DNA of 46,832 bases from JAIOSM01 sp964593725 (GTDB taxonomy: Bacteria; Desulfobacterota; Desulfobacteria; Desulfobacterales; Desulfobacteraceae), in NCBI GenBank assembly GCA_964593725.1, contig CAZQJS010000018.1, positions 1 through 46,832 of the forward strand. The letters run 5' to 3'. The translations under genes were made by a program, and so were the position numbers. Below are positions 27,749 to 35,383 of the stretch, one piece after another. Positions within the stretch are counted from its first letter, which is position 1. The number at the start of each line of letters is the position of its first letter. The notes beneath the pieces were generated by a model. It had not been told where the DNA came from and ran no database searches. It worked only from the letters and a program-made list of their open reading frames with translations.

Positions 27749-29194
27749 CTAAGCTCCTTTCTTCAACCACTTCAGAGGGTTAACAGGCTTACCATGGTGT
27801 CTGATTTCAAAATGAAGCATCAAACCCTTGATTGATCCTGTATCGCCTGCAATTGATATTACTTCTCCCTTTTCAACTGTATCACCCTGTTTTTTTAACA
27901 GCTCTTTATTGTGGGCATAAAGTGAATAATAGCTGTCACCATGGTCAACAATCATCAGGTTCCCATACCCCCGGAACCACTTTGCAAAAATGACTTTACC
28001 ATAAAAGATTGTTTTAACATATGCATCTTTCTCAGGTCTTATATCAATTCCGCTCTGAAAAGTGAATGTTTTATTGTCTGCTGACTGTCCTGTTCCGAAT
28101 TTTGAAATAATCTTTCCTTTTACCGGCATGGGAAGCCGTCCCTTATATGCCGGAAATGAGTTCAAGCTGCCTTTGCTGACTTCTGCCTTTTTTTTCTGCT
28201 CCATCTGCCTGATTTCCCGGTCAAGTTCCCGGGCCGCTTTTTTAAGAGATTTAACAGCTGCAAGGGTAAGTTTTTTCTCAGTTTTTATCTTACTTAAAAT
28301 CTCTTTTTTTCTTTTACTTTTTGTCTCTGCAATCAGTATCTGCCTGTTCAGCTCCCGTTCCAGATCAAGCTTTTTTTTTCTTTTCTGCTTAAGCTCCTTT
28401 TCAAGGGCATCATACCTTTGCATGGTGGTGATCTGTTCATCCAGTATTTTAAGGTCAGAATCAATGATTACTCCCAATGCCTTCTGCTGGATAATAAAAT
28501 CAAACAGGGATTCAGGCTCGGAAACAATTTCAAACTTACCAAGCATGCGCATCCTGTACAGTGCGTTCAATCTGGTTCCGGAATATATTCTGTTCTGATC
28601 ATACTCCTCACTTATTTTTTCTTTTTCTTTGACAATATATCTGATTCTGCTGTTTAACTCTTTAAGATTCTTTGAAATGTGGGAGACCTTAACCTTTGCT
28701 TTATTTAAAGTTGAATCGATCTCATTGAGGCCTTCAATTATGATTTTCTCTTTTTTGGAAAAATGGATTATTTTTTCCTGTTCCTGTTTGATCTTTGTCT
28801 CAAGGCTCTGCTTTTTCCTGTTTTTTTTAGACGGATTTTCAGGCTTTTTTTCAGCAGCTGCCGTACCTCCAGAGTGTGTCGGTCTGCCTGCTGCAAGTTT
28901 GATATAGTGGGACCGGTTCCGCACATAGCCCTTTTGATCCTCAAACTGAATCAGGACCCATGAGCCGGCCTTTCCAAGATCACCATGGATTTTAATCTCT
29001 GCACCCTCCTTAAGCACAAAATAGACCTTGCTGTCACTTGAAGGTTTTGTTCTCACGTTGAGTCTATAGGCTACTACATAGCCGTCCCTGACTGCTTTTT
29101 CTGCAGCAGTTCCATTACCTGCAAAGCATATCAGTTGAAATGCAAGCAGGGATGGAATAATTATTTTAGTAATTGCTTTAACGAAATATAACAT
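27749..29194 (-). CDS. EnvC-like murein hydrolase activator (SH3-coiled coil-LytM)
   Basis: About 481 residues: signal peptide (to about AGNGTAA), a bacterial SH3 domain near 40-105 (RLNVRTKPSSDSKV), a long charged coiled coil about 130-355, then an M23/LytM domain. In active M23 enzymes the first zinc ligand is His before GxD; here it reads QSGIDI, so that His is Gln, while YAH and LHFEIR retain theirs. EnvC-type activators are also degenerate and stimulate amidases at the septum, so activator function is likely. I prefer ATG at 29194; a TTG at 29203 is in frame. The start overlaps ftsX, as in the conserved ftsEX-envC order. Confidence 0.88.
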   Translation of the reverse strand: MLYFVKAITKIIIPSLLAFQLICFAGNGTAAEKAVRDGYVVAYRLNVRTKPSSDSKVYFVLKEGAEIKIHGDLGKAGSWVLIQFEDQKGYVRNRSHYIKLAAGRPTHSGGTAAAEKKPENPSKKNRKKQSLETKIKQEQEKIIHFSKKEKIIIEGLNEIDSTLNKAKVKVSHISKNLKELNSRIRYIVKEKEKISEEYDQNRIYSGTRLNALYRMRMLGKFEIVSEPESLFDFIIQQKALGVIIDSDLKILDEQITTMQRYDALEKELKQKRKKKLDLERELNRQILIAETKSKRKKEILSKIKTEKKLTLAAVKSLKKAARELDREIRQMEQKKKAEVSKGSLNSFPAYKGRLPMPVKGKIISKFGTGQSADNKTFTFQSGIDIRPEKDAYVKTIFYGKVIFAKWFRGYGNLMIVDHGDSYYSLYAHNKELLKKQGDTVEKGEVISIAGDTGSIKGLMLHFEIRHHGKPVNPLKWLKKGA

Positions 29195-30036
29195 CCAAAC
29201 CAACCTAAGAAAGTACTGCCTGCAATAATCAGTAAAATATATTTAAATGATAAAAAATGAATATCAACAAATGTATATGCTGCAACAGCATCACTTATAC
29301 CAGATGACAGACTTATATATGATATTAAAAGCATTAACAGGCCTGCAAGGCCGCCAACTGCTCCCTGGAACATGCCTTCCAGATAAAACGGAGTTTTAAT
29401 AAACCCGTCGGTTGCCCCCACAAGATGCATGATATTTATCTCTTCTTTTTTTGAAAAAAAAGCTAATCTGACTGTATTTGCTGTTATGAAAAGAGCTATC
29501 AGAAAAAAGAGGCTGCTGATTGACCAGCCTGCTATTTTAAACAATCCATAGATTTTTAAAAATTTCTCAAGCCAGCTTTTACCATACTCCACCTCACTGA
29601 CCATGGGTATTTTTTCTATCTTTTTTGCAAACCCTGCAACTTCATTAAAGTTGGAAACTCCGCTCATTCGCACATCAAATGCATCTGGCAAAGGGTTTTC
29701 GCTCAATGTTTCAAAATAGACACTGTCAGCATTAAGATCTTTTTTAAGGTTATTTAATGCCACATCCTTTGAAATGAAAAACACCTGTTTTGTCTCTTTT
29801 AAATTCCTGAGTTTTGCATTTATCTCAGGAATCATGTCAGCTGTAAATGTATCATCAAGGTAAACCATGACCCTGCCGCCACGGTTCCAGGTCTCCACAA
29901 TATTACTTATATTCTGGAAAAAAAGCATAAAAGTGCTTACAACAAGAATTGAAAGAGCAATTGTGATAATGGTTATTAAATTCAAAAACTTATTGAGTTT
30001 AATATCCACCAGAGCTCTTTTTACATAACGATTCAT
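29161..30036 (-). CDS. ftsX: cell division protein FtsX
   Basis: A 291-residue inner-membrane protein with the FtsX plan: a first helix at about residues 22-43, a periplasmic loop to about 170 (containing FETLSENPLPDAFDV, a typical FtsX phrase), then three helices at about 172-195, 220-245 and 262-284. FtsEX transmits ATP hydrolysis across the membrane to murein hydrolase activators. The gene is 27 bases after ftsE and overlaps envC by about 34 bases. ATG at 30036. Confidence 0.93.
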   Translation of the reverse strand: MNRYVKRALVDIKLNKFLNLITIITIALSILVVSTFMLFFQNISNIVETWNRGGRVMVYLDDTFTADMIPEINAKLRNLKETKQVFFISKDVALNNLKKDLNADSVYFETLSENPLPDAFDVRMSGVSNFNEVAGFAKKIEKIPMVSEVEYGKSWLEKFLKIYGLFKIAGWSISSLFFLIALFITANTVRLAFFSKKEEINIMHLVGATDGFIKTPFYLEGMFQGAVGGLAGLLMLLISYISLSSGISDAVAAYTFVDIHFLSFKYILLIIAGSTFLGWFGCYISLKQLLK

Positions 30037-30063
30037 CCTTCCTCCACTGAATTCAATCCTCTG

Positions 30064-30750
30064 CTACAGCATGGTTGCAGTCTGTTGAAGTTCACCTTCC
30101 TTTAGCAATATACTCCTTGCATTCACAGTCCTGCTGATTAGCTGGATATCATGGCTTGCAATGATAATGGTCGCACCTTTTTCATGATATTTCATTATGA
30201 AATCCATTGTTGCCTGGGCTGCGTCTGCATCCAGGCTTCCTGTTGGTTCATCAGCAAGGATTATGGAAGGGTTCCCTGCCATGGCCCTTGCAACAGCAAC
30301 CCTCTGCTGCTCTCCCCCTGACAGCATAGGGGGGAAAGCATGCACTTTTTTATCCATATTAGTTGTCCTTAACACATGCATCACCTTTTTCCGGATATAG
30401 CCGGGTTTTTCACCGGCAGCTTCCAATACCAGTGCCACATTATCAAACACGGTTCTATTGGGTATGAGTTTATAATCCTGGAAAATCATCCCAAACCTCC
30501 GCCTGAGCAAAGCAAGCTTTGGTCTTGATATCCGTGCAAGATTCATTCCATTGACAATAATCTGCCCCCGGGATACTGTTTCTGCAAGGTAAAGCAGCTT
30601 TAACAGTGTTGATTTTCCGGCACCAGTGGGTCCGTTTAAAAAGACAAACTCCCCTTTTTTAATATCAAGGGAGACATTCCTCAGGGCATACTTTGCCCCA
30701 TATCTTTTACTTACATTGAAAAGTCTTATGATTGAGCTGCCGCTTTCCAT
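30064..30750 (-). CDS. ftsE: cell division ATP-binding protein FtsE
   Basis: A 228-residue ABC ATPase, the normal FtsE length. Walker A GPTGAGKST is at residues 40-48, the signature LSGGEQQRVAVARA near 144-157, and Walker B (SIILADEPTG) follows. The phrase FQDYKLIPNRTVFDNVAL is characteristic of FtsE. It is the first gene of a five-gene minus-strand cluster. The 216-base gap to the divergent tatD must hold its promoter, but I saw no convincing box. Confidence 0.93.
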   Translation of the reverse strand: MESGSSIIRLFNVSKRYGAKYALRNVSLDIKKGEFVFLNGPTGAGKSTLLKLLYLAETVSRGQIIVNGMNLARISRPKLALLRRRFGMIFQDYKLIPNRTVFDNVALVLEAAGEKPGYIRKKVMHVLRTTNMDKKVHAFPPMLSGGEQQRVAVARAMAGNPSIILADEPTGSLDADAAQATMDFIMKYHEKGATIIIASHDIQLISRTVNARSILLKEGELQQTATML

Positions 30751-30966
30751 GGTTGATCTTTCTTCCTGTAAATTTTATCCAAAATTGACTGTTATAAAAT
30801 TTACTGTTATAAATCAATTGTGTCAAGGAGTGCTGTAAAACAGTTTTTCTTACATCTGCCCCCACTGTAATCCGTAATACGGCTTCTTCCAAGCAGCGGG
30901 GGCTTTATACGCTGTATTACAGGCATTATTAACAAAACTTAAGGAGTTGTTAAAATATTAAAAAAG

Positions 30967-31749
30967 ATGAAACTATTTGACAGCCATTCACACATAGATG
31001 ATTTATGTTATAAAAAAGATTTTAATGAGATGCTTGCAAGGGCCAGGGAATATTCTGTGCATGGGATTATGATTGTCGGCACAAATGAAAAAAGCTCCAT
31101 AAGGGCAGTCAGGCTTGCAGAGAATCATAAAAATTTTATAACCTCGGTGGGTGTGCACCCCCATGATACTGAAAAATGCTCTGACAAAGTAATTAAAGCT
31201 TTAAAAACCCTTGCCCGGGAAAATTCCTGTGTCCGGGCCTGGGGAGAGACAGGTCTTGACTTCAACAGGATGCACTCGCCAAAAGATATACAGGAAAAAT
31301 GGTTTGAAGAGCAGATGTATGCAGCTTACAGCCTTGATCTGCCCATGATATTCCATGAACGTGACTCAGGGGGAAGGTTTCTTGAAATGCTCAAGTCAGC
31401 CGGTTTAAATAAACGAAAAGGAGTTGTCCACTGTTTCTCAGGCACAAGGGAGGAGATGTTTCAATACCTTGATCTGGGTTATTATATCGGGATTACGGGT
31501 ATACTCACAATAATGCAGCGTGGGGCAGTACTCCGGGAACTCTGTCTGCTCATCCCTGACAATAGAATTTTAATCGAGACTGATGCACCATACCTGACCC
31601 CTGCACCCATAAAAAACAAGGTGCGGAGGAATGAACCAGGGTTTGTCAAATTTGTACTTCAAAGGCTTGCAGAAATTAAGAACCAGGATATGGAAGAACT
31701 TGGTGCAGTTATATGGCAGAACACAATAGATCTTTACGGGGAAATCTGA
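30967..31749 (+). CDS. TatD-family metal-dependent deoxyribonuclease
   Basis: A 260-residue amidohydrolase-fold protein with all TatD metal-site motifs: DSHSHID at residues 5-11, WGETGLDF, IFHERD, VVHCFSGT and ETDAPYLTP. TatD-family proteins are cytoplasmic 3'-5' DNases implicated in DNA repair and turnover. The length is normal. It appears monocistronic, divergent from ftsE and convergent with the vWA gene at 31818. Confidence 0.92.
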   Translation: MKLFDSHSHIDDLCYKKDFNEMLARAREYSVHGIMIVGTNEKSSIRAVRLAENHKNFITSVGVHPHDTEKCSDKVIKALKTLARENSCVRAWGETGLDFNRMHSPKDIQEKWFEEQMYAAYSLDLPMIFHERDSGGRFLEMLKSAGLNKRKGVVHCFSGTREEMFQYLDLGYYIGITGILTIMQRGAVLRELCLLIPDNRILIETDAPYLTPAPIKNKVRRNEPGFVKFVLQRLAEIKNQDMEELGAVIWQNTIDLYGEI

Positions 31750-31817
31750 CCTGATAAACTTTCCATGGAGCCATGTTATCTCCTGTTATCCCTGGTTATT
31801 TATTCAAGGCATAACAA

Positions 31818-33011
31818 TCAGCTCTTTTTCATAAGAGTTTCCACAGCCTGTTCAAGCCCGTCCAGTGAGAGCTCAAACATGGGAAAGATTTTGGAAATCG
31901 CTGAAATTGTATGGGTATAACCCCACATTCTCTCGGATACCGGATTCAGCCATACGGAATTCGGGAAAGTATCCTGTATGAATTTAAGCCTCTCAATGCT
32001 GGGTTTTCCACTTCTTTCACTGATATTTATTGTGCCGTCCTGGGCCATCAGCTCATAGGGTGCCATGCTTGCATCACCCACTATAATAAAACGTGTATCA
32101 GGGTCAGCCTTGACAAAGTCATCCACTTTGACAGGTTTTCTGTATCTTGCCGGATCTTCCCACACATAATCATAGATCGTGTTGTGAAAAAAATATGTCT
32201 TTATCTCTTTAAACTGTGATTTTGCATAATCAAAAAGAGTTTGAACCATGGATATATACGGGTCCATTGACCAGCCCCCATTGTCTATGGCAAGGACTAT
32301 CTTTAATCTGTCTTTTAAGGACCTGTCAAAGAGCAGTTCAATCTCTCCACCGTTCTTCATGGTTGCCCTGATGGTTTCGTCAATATTGATCTGATCCTTT
32401 GGACCGGCCGGCACCATATTTCTGAGCCGTTTTAATGCTTCTCCCATGTTTGCCCTGGTCAGGGGGCCGCTTGTGGAATAGTCCTTATACCGGCGTTCAT
32501 TTGCAACTTTTACAGCAGATTTATTCCTTGACTCTCCGCCCACACGCATTCCACCGGGATGATAACCTGAATGCCCCACCGGAGAAGTCCCGCCTGTACC
32601 GATCCATTTATGGCCGCCATGGTGCTGACCGTCCTGATCCTTAAGGCGCTCTTTAAAATATTCAATAAGCTCTTCCGGTGTAAGATTTTTCAGTTTTGAT
32701 TCGTCAATCCCAAGGGCACTTGCGAGCTGGCGCGGATTCTTAAGCCATTCATCAAGCATTGCCCTTGCTATCTCATCAACCTCAAATCCATCATTCTCCG
32801 GCAGGGGTACCCCCTCAAAATAGTATGAGAAGACCTGGTCATAGAGATCAAAATACCTCTCGCTTTTTACAAGGATTGCCCGTGCATCTGTATAAAAATC
32901 ATCCAGGGTAAGTATCAGATTTTTCTCTAATGCTTTCTGCAATGTTAAAAAGGAAGTAGGTGTGACAGGTATACCCACCTGTTTCAATTTATAAAAAAAC
33001 TGAATAAACAT
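31818..33011 (-). CDS. vWA-domain (CoxE-like) partner of a MoxR ATPase
   Basis: A 397-residue cytoplasmic protein. A helical N-terminus (residues 1-125), a Gly/His-rich linker (about 128-165) and a C-terminal vWA-like domain (about 225-397) match the 'VWA containing CoxE-like' family. The adhesion-site motif DxSxS reads DNGGW at 243-247, so both coordinating serines are missing, although S248 lies just after. Such proteins act with MoxR AAA+ ATPases as chaperone pairs for cofactor insertion or complex assembly. The MoxR-type gene is 10 bases upstream. The client is unknown. Confidence 0.85.
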   Translation of the reverse strand: MFIQFFYKLKQVGIPVTPTSFLTLQKALEKNLILTLDDFYTDARAILVKSERYFDLYDQVFSYYFEGVPLPENDGFEVDEIARAMLDEWLKNPRQLASALGIDESKLKNLTPEELIEYFKERLKDQDGQHHGGHKWIGTGGTSPVGHSGYHPGGMRVGGESRNKSAVKVANERRYKDYSTSGPLTRANMGEALKRLRNMVPAGPKDQINIDETIRATMKNGGEIELLFDRSLKDRLKIVLAIDNGGWSMDPYISMVQTLFDYAKSQFKEIKTYFFHNTIYDYVWEDPARYRKPVKVDDFVKADPDTRFIIVGDASMAPYELMAQDGTINISERSGKPSIERLKFIQDTFPNSVWLNPVSERMWGYTHTISAISKIFPMFELSLDGLEQAVETLMKKS

Positions 33012-33021
33012 AAATACCCCT

Positions 33022-33879
33022 TTAAAAAAGCCTGCGCCGTGATACTATTTCCTTTGCCCGCTTATAATCCGGGCTTTTCTTGAAAAGCACGCCAAGGTAG
33101 GGAATCTTACCTTTGATTATATCCTTGGCCCGGAAATCAGGATCAGCATCCAGTGCCCTTATCCAGTTTATAAGTTCCCTTGTTGCAGGTTTTTTCTCAA
33201 TACCATCAATGTTACGCATGGTATAAAAAGCCTCTATTGCACCTTCTGCAAGTTTTTTATCAAGTCCGGGAAAATGGACATTTATTACCTTGCGCATCAT
33301 CTTAGGATCTGGAAATGCTATGTGGTGGAAATTACACCTTCCAAGAAAGGGGTCTGAAAGATCTTTTTTTGCATTGGATGTAATAATGATGACCGGTCTG
33401 TGTTTTGCAGTAATAACCTTGTCAGTCTCTATTATGTCAAACTGCATCTGGTCAAGGACATCCAGCATATCATCCTGGAAATCTGTATCAGCTTTATCAA
33501 TCTCATCAATCAAAAGCACCTGCCTTGTATCTGCAGTAAAGGCCTGGCCGATCTTACCCATTTTCATGTACTCTTCAATGTTGCTTACATCCCTTGCAGA
33601 ATCACCGAATCTGGAATCATTTAGCCTTGTCAATGTGTCATATTGATAAAGGGCATCAATGAGTTTCATACTGGATTTAACATTTAAAACAATCAGAGGC
33701 ATATTTAAGGATTCTGATATGGCATAGGCAAGCATTGTTTTTCCAGTGCCTGGCTCCCCCTTTAAAAGCAGGGGCATCTCAAGGGCCATTGAAATATTAA
33801 CAATTGAGGCAAGTTCGCTGTCAAGTATGTATTTATTGGCACCTGCAAAATGATTATCAGGATTTTTTTTGTCTGTCAT
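33022..33879 (-). CDS. MoxR-family AAA+ ATPase
   Basis: A 285-residue AAA+ ATPase: Walker A GEPGTGKT at residues 41-48, Walker B LLIDEID at 122-128, sensor-1 IITSNAKKDLSDPFLGRC, and a C-terminal lid. The sequence matches MoxR-type chaperone ATPases. With the downstream vWA protein it forms the standard two-gene module, probably remodelling an unidentified enzyme or complex. ATG at 33879. There is no obvious promoter in the 74 bases before it. Confidence 0.9.
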   Translation of the reverse strand: MTDKKNPDNHFAGANKYILDSELASIVNISMALEMPLLLKGEPGTGKTMLAYAISESLNMPLIVLNVKSSMKLIDALYQYDTLTRLNDSRFGDSARDVSNIEEYMKMGKIGQAFTADTRQVLLIDEIDKADTDFQDDMLDVLDQMQFDIIETDKVITAKHRPVIIITSNAKKDLSDPFLGRCNFHHIAFPDPKMMRKVINVHFPGLDKKLAEGAIEAFYTMRNIDGIEKKPATRELINWIRALDADPDFRAKDIIKGKIPYLGVLFKKSPDYKRAKEIVSRRRLF

Positions 33880-33953
33880 ACTGAATCTCCATAAAATATT
33901 AAGTTGTAAACTATCGGTTTAAACCCATAAAGTATGCACAGACTAAAGAAGAG

Positions 33954-34238
33954 TCAAGGTCTTAAACAACAATTATAGATTGTTATGCTTCCCATGACAA
34001 TAAATCCCATTCCTGCAAGAATGGACATATATTTTGGATTAATATATTCTGATAACAGACTCCCAAATATAACGGCAAGCCCGGATGAGCAAAAAAGTGC
34101 CAGGGATGATCCCAGGAAAACAGTCATCCTGCTTACATCCTTATCTGCTGCAAAGAGCATTGTTGCAATCTGTGTCTTATCACCAAGCTCTGCTGCAAAC
34201 ACCACTGCAAATACAGTGATCAATACCCTGATATTCAT
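33954..34238 (-). CDS. TMEM165/GDT1 (UPF0016) family membrane protein, single-motif form
   Basis: A 94-residue membrane protein with three hydrophobic helices and the family motif AELGDKTQIAT (E-x-G-D-K-T) in the first. Full-length members have two such motifs and exchange Mn2+ or Ca2+. Bacterial half-size forms have one and presumably dimerise. No second half-gene is visible beside it. I infer a Mn2+/Ca2+ exporter. Start ATG 34238. Confidence 0.85.
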   Translation of the reverse strand: MNIRVLITVFAVVFAAELGDKTQIATMLFAADKDVSRMTVFLGSSLALFCSSGLAVIFGSLLSEYINPKYMSILAGMGFIVMGSITIYNCCLRP

Positions 34239-34281
34239 ATTCTTCCCTTAACTTAAAGCATATATATTAATAAATCTCTTT

Positions 34282-34686
34282 TTATTCTGAATCAATACTT
34301 GTAATAATGGAAAAATCCGGAGGGTTTTCCATGTGCTTTTTGACAGCACAGAGCTTTGCAGCGGAAATAACAGCATTCTTATACTTTACCGGAAAGTCAG
34401 ATGGCAGCTTAATATCAATTGTTATTTTTGCAACCATTTTACCATCACTGCTATCTTCCATTTTCTGAATCAGCCTGATCCTGTCCGTGGGGATTTTCCG
34501 CTGGCGGCAAAATGATAAAACATAGATGCCTGCACAGGTGCCAAGGGAAGCTAAAAACAGGGCAAAGGGCTCAGGAGCAGAAGCATTTCCCCCATTCTTA
34601 ACCGACTGATCCGTCTTAATTGTAAATCCCCGGTACTCTGCATCCACTCTTTTTTGGCCCGGGAAAGATATCTCCATCTCCATCAT
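34282..34686 (-). CDS. OsmC-family protein
   Basis: A 134-residue protein of the OsmC/YhfA fold. The first helix contains LGTCAGIYVLSFC with a conserved Cys, and the second Cys is in LCAVKKHMENPP, as in the redox-active pair of OsmC/Ohr proteins. An Ohr or OsmC peroxidase role is possible, but the sequence is closer to the poorly characterised YhfA-like group. Its neighbours do not narrow the function. ATG at 34686; an internal Met two codons on is an alternative. Confidence 0.82.
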   Translation of the reverse strand: MMEMEISFPGQKRVDAEYRGFTIKTDQSVKNGGNASAPEPFALFLASLGTCAGIYVLSFCRQRKIPTDRIRLIQKMEDSSDGKMVAKITIDIKLPSDFPVKYKNAVISAAKLCAVKKHMENPPDFSIITSIDSE

Positions 34687-34813
34687 CTCCTCCTTAAATA
34701 ACTGAAAAGTAAATTGTCTCTTGTGTAATTAGATTTTCCCATAAAGTCAATGAATTTCCTTAAACAAAAAATACAATTTTGTAATTATTCATATTAAGTA
34801 TATTTTTTTTAGA

Positions 34814-34840
34814 TTGACACCATTTGAGCATAATGATAAT
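34814..34840 (+). promoter_or_regulatory. candidate promoter of the tatA-like gene
   Basis: A perfect TTGACA (34814-34819) is followed after 15 bases by GATAAT (34835-34840), part of TGATAAT. The spacer is short; TAATTA at 34837-34842 gives 17. It lies about 40 bases ahead of the ATG at 34879. Confidence 0.45.
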
Positions 34841-34878
34841 TATTTATTTTTAACCACTTGAAGAAACAGGAGTGTATT

Positions 34879-35079
34879 ATGATAGGTGGACTAGGAATGC
34901 CGGAGTTAATAATAATTCTGGTAATAATCCTTATTATTTTCGGAGCTGGCAAACTTCCTGAAATAGGTGCAGGATTAGGTAAAGGAATACAGAATTTTAA
35001 AAAGTCTTCAAAGGAATCAAAGATAGAAGATAAAAAGGAAGAAGAGACAAAAAAAATAGAAGAAGACAAAGAGGCTTAA
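34879..35079 (+). CDS. tatA: Sec-independent translocase protein TatA/TatE
   Basis: A 66-residue protein with the TatA plan: short N-terminus, one membrane helix (LIIILVIILIIF), the hinge FGAGKLPEIGAGLGKGIQNF that forms the amphipathic helix, and a highly charged tail. TatA makes the pore of the twin-arginine pathway. The frame opens at TTG 34858, but ATG 34879 has AGGAG six bases upstream and gives the normal N-terminus, so I use it. tatB and tatC are not nearby. Confidence 0.92.
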   Translation: MIGGLGMPELIIILVIILIIFGAGKLPEIGAGLGKGIQNFKKSSKESKIEDKKEEETKKIEEDKEA

Positions 35080-35102
35080 AATTCACCCATGCTTAATTTC
35101 AG

Positions 35103-35130
35103 GGCAGCCATATTATGACCTGTGGCTGCC
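35103..35130 (+). terminator. hairpin after tatA
   Basis: Perfect 8-bp inverted repeat GGCAGCCA / TGGCTGCC with a 12-base loop, 24 bases after the tatA stop. There is no T-run after it, so termination would be inefficient or factor-assisted. The rest of the gap to glnD is very AT-rich. Confidence 0.4.
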
Positions 35131-35354
35131 GGACAAGCATTACACCTGTTTGATCATATTACCCCGGTATAGTAACCACAAATAATACCCTGTTAAGTTA
35201 AATTGAGATATTTATCAGTCGGTTAAATTTTTTTACAAAATAAATTACAATAATGTAATATACTGCATTATTTTATTTACGTTTTTGTAATTTAATTAAC
35301 CGCACCAAATCAGTTTTCATTTATTAACCCTGCAATACCAGTCTTTCCGGGTAT

Positions 35355-35370
35355 TGGCACACTCATTGCT
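35355..35370 (+). promoter_or_regulatory. sigma-54-type -24/-12 promoter of glnD-glnB-glnA
   Basis: TGGCAC (35355-35360), five bases, then TTGCT (35366-35370) matches the RpoN consensus with exact spacing. It stands 14 bases before ATG of glnD. Sigma-54 with NtrC controls glnA and glnB operons in many bacteria, so the position makes sense. The expected transcription start would be at about 35380, leaving almost no leader. Confidence 0.65.
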
Positions 35371-35383
35371 TGCTATTTATCAT

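Noticed and set aside
35354..35383. TTG at 35354 as the glnD start
   Set aside because: It lies within the sigma-54 -24 box and adds residues with no family support; ATG 35384 is preferred.
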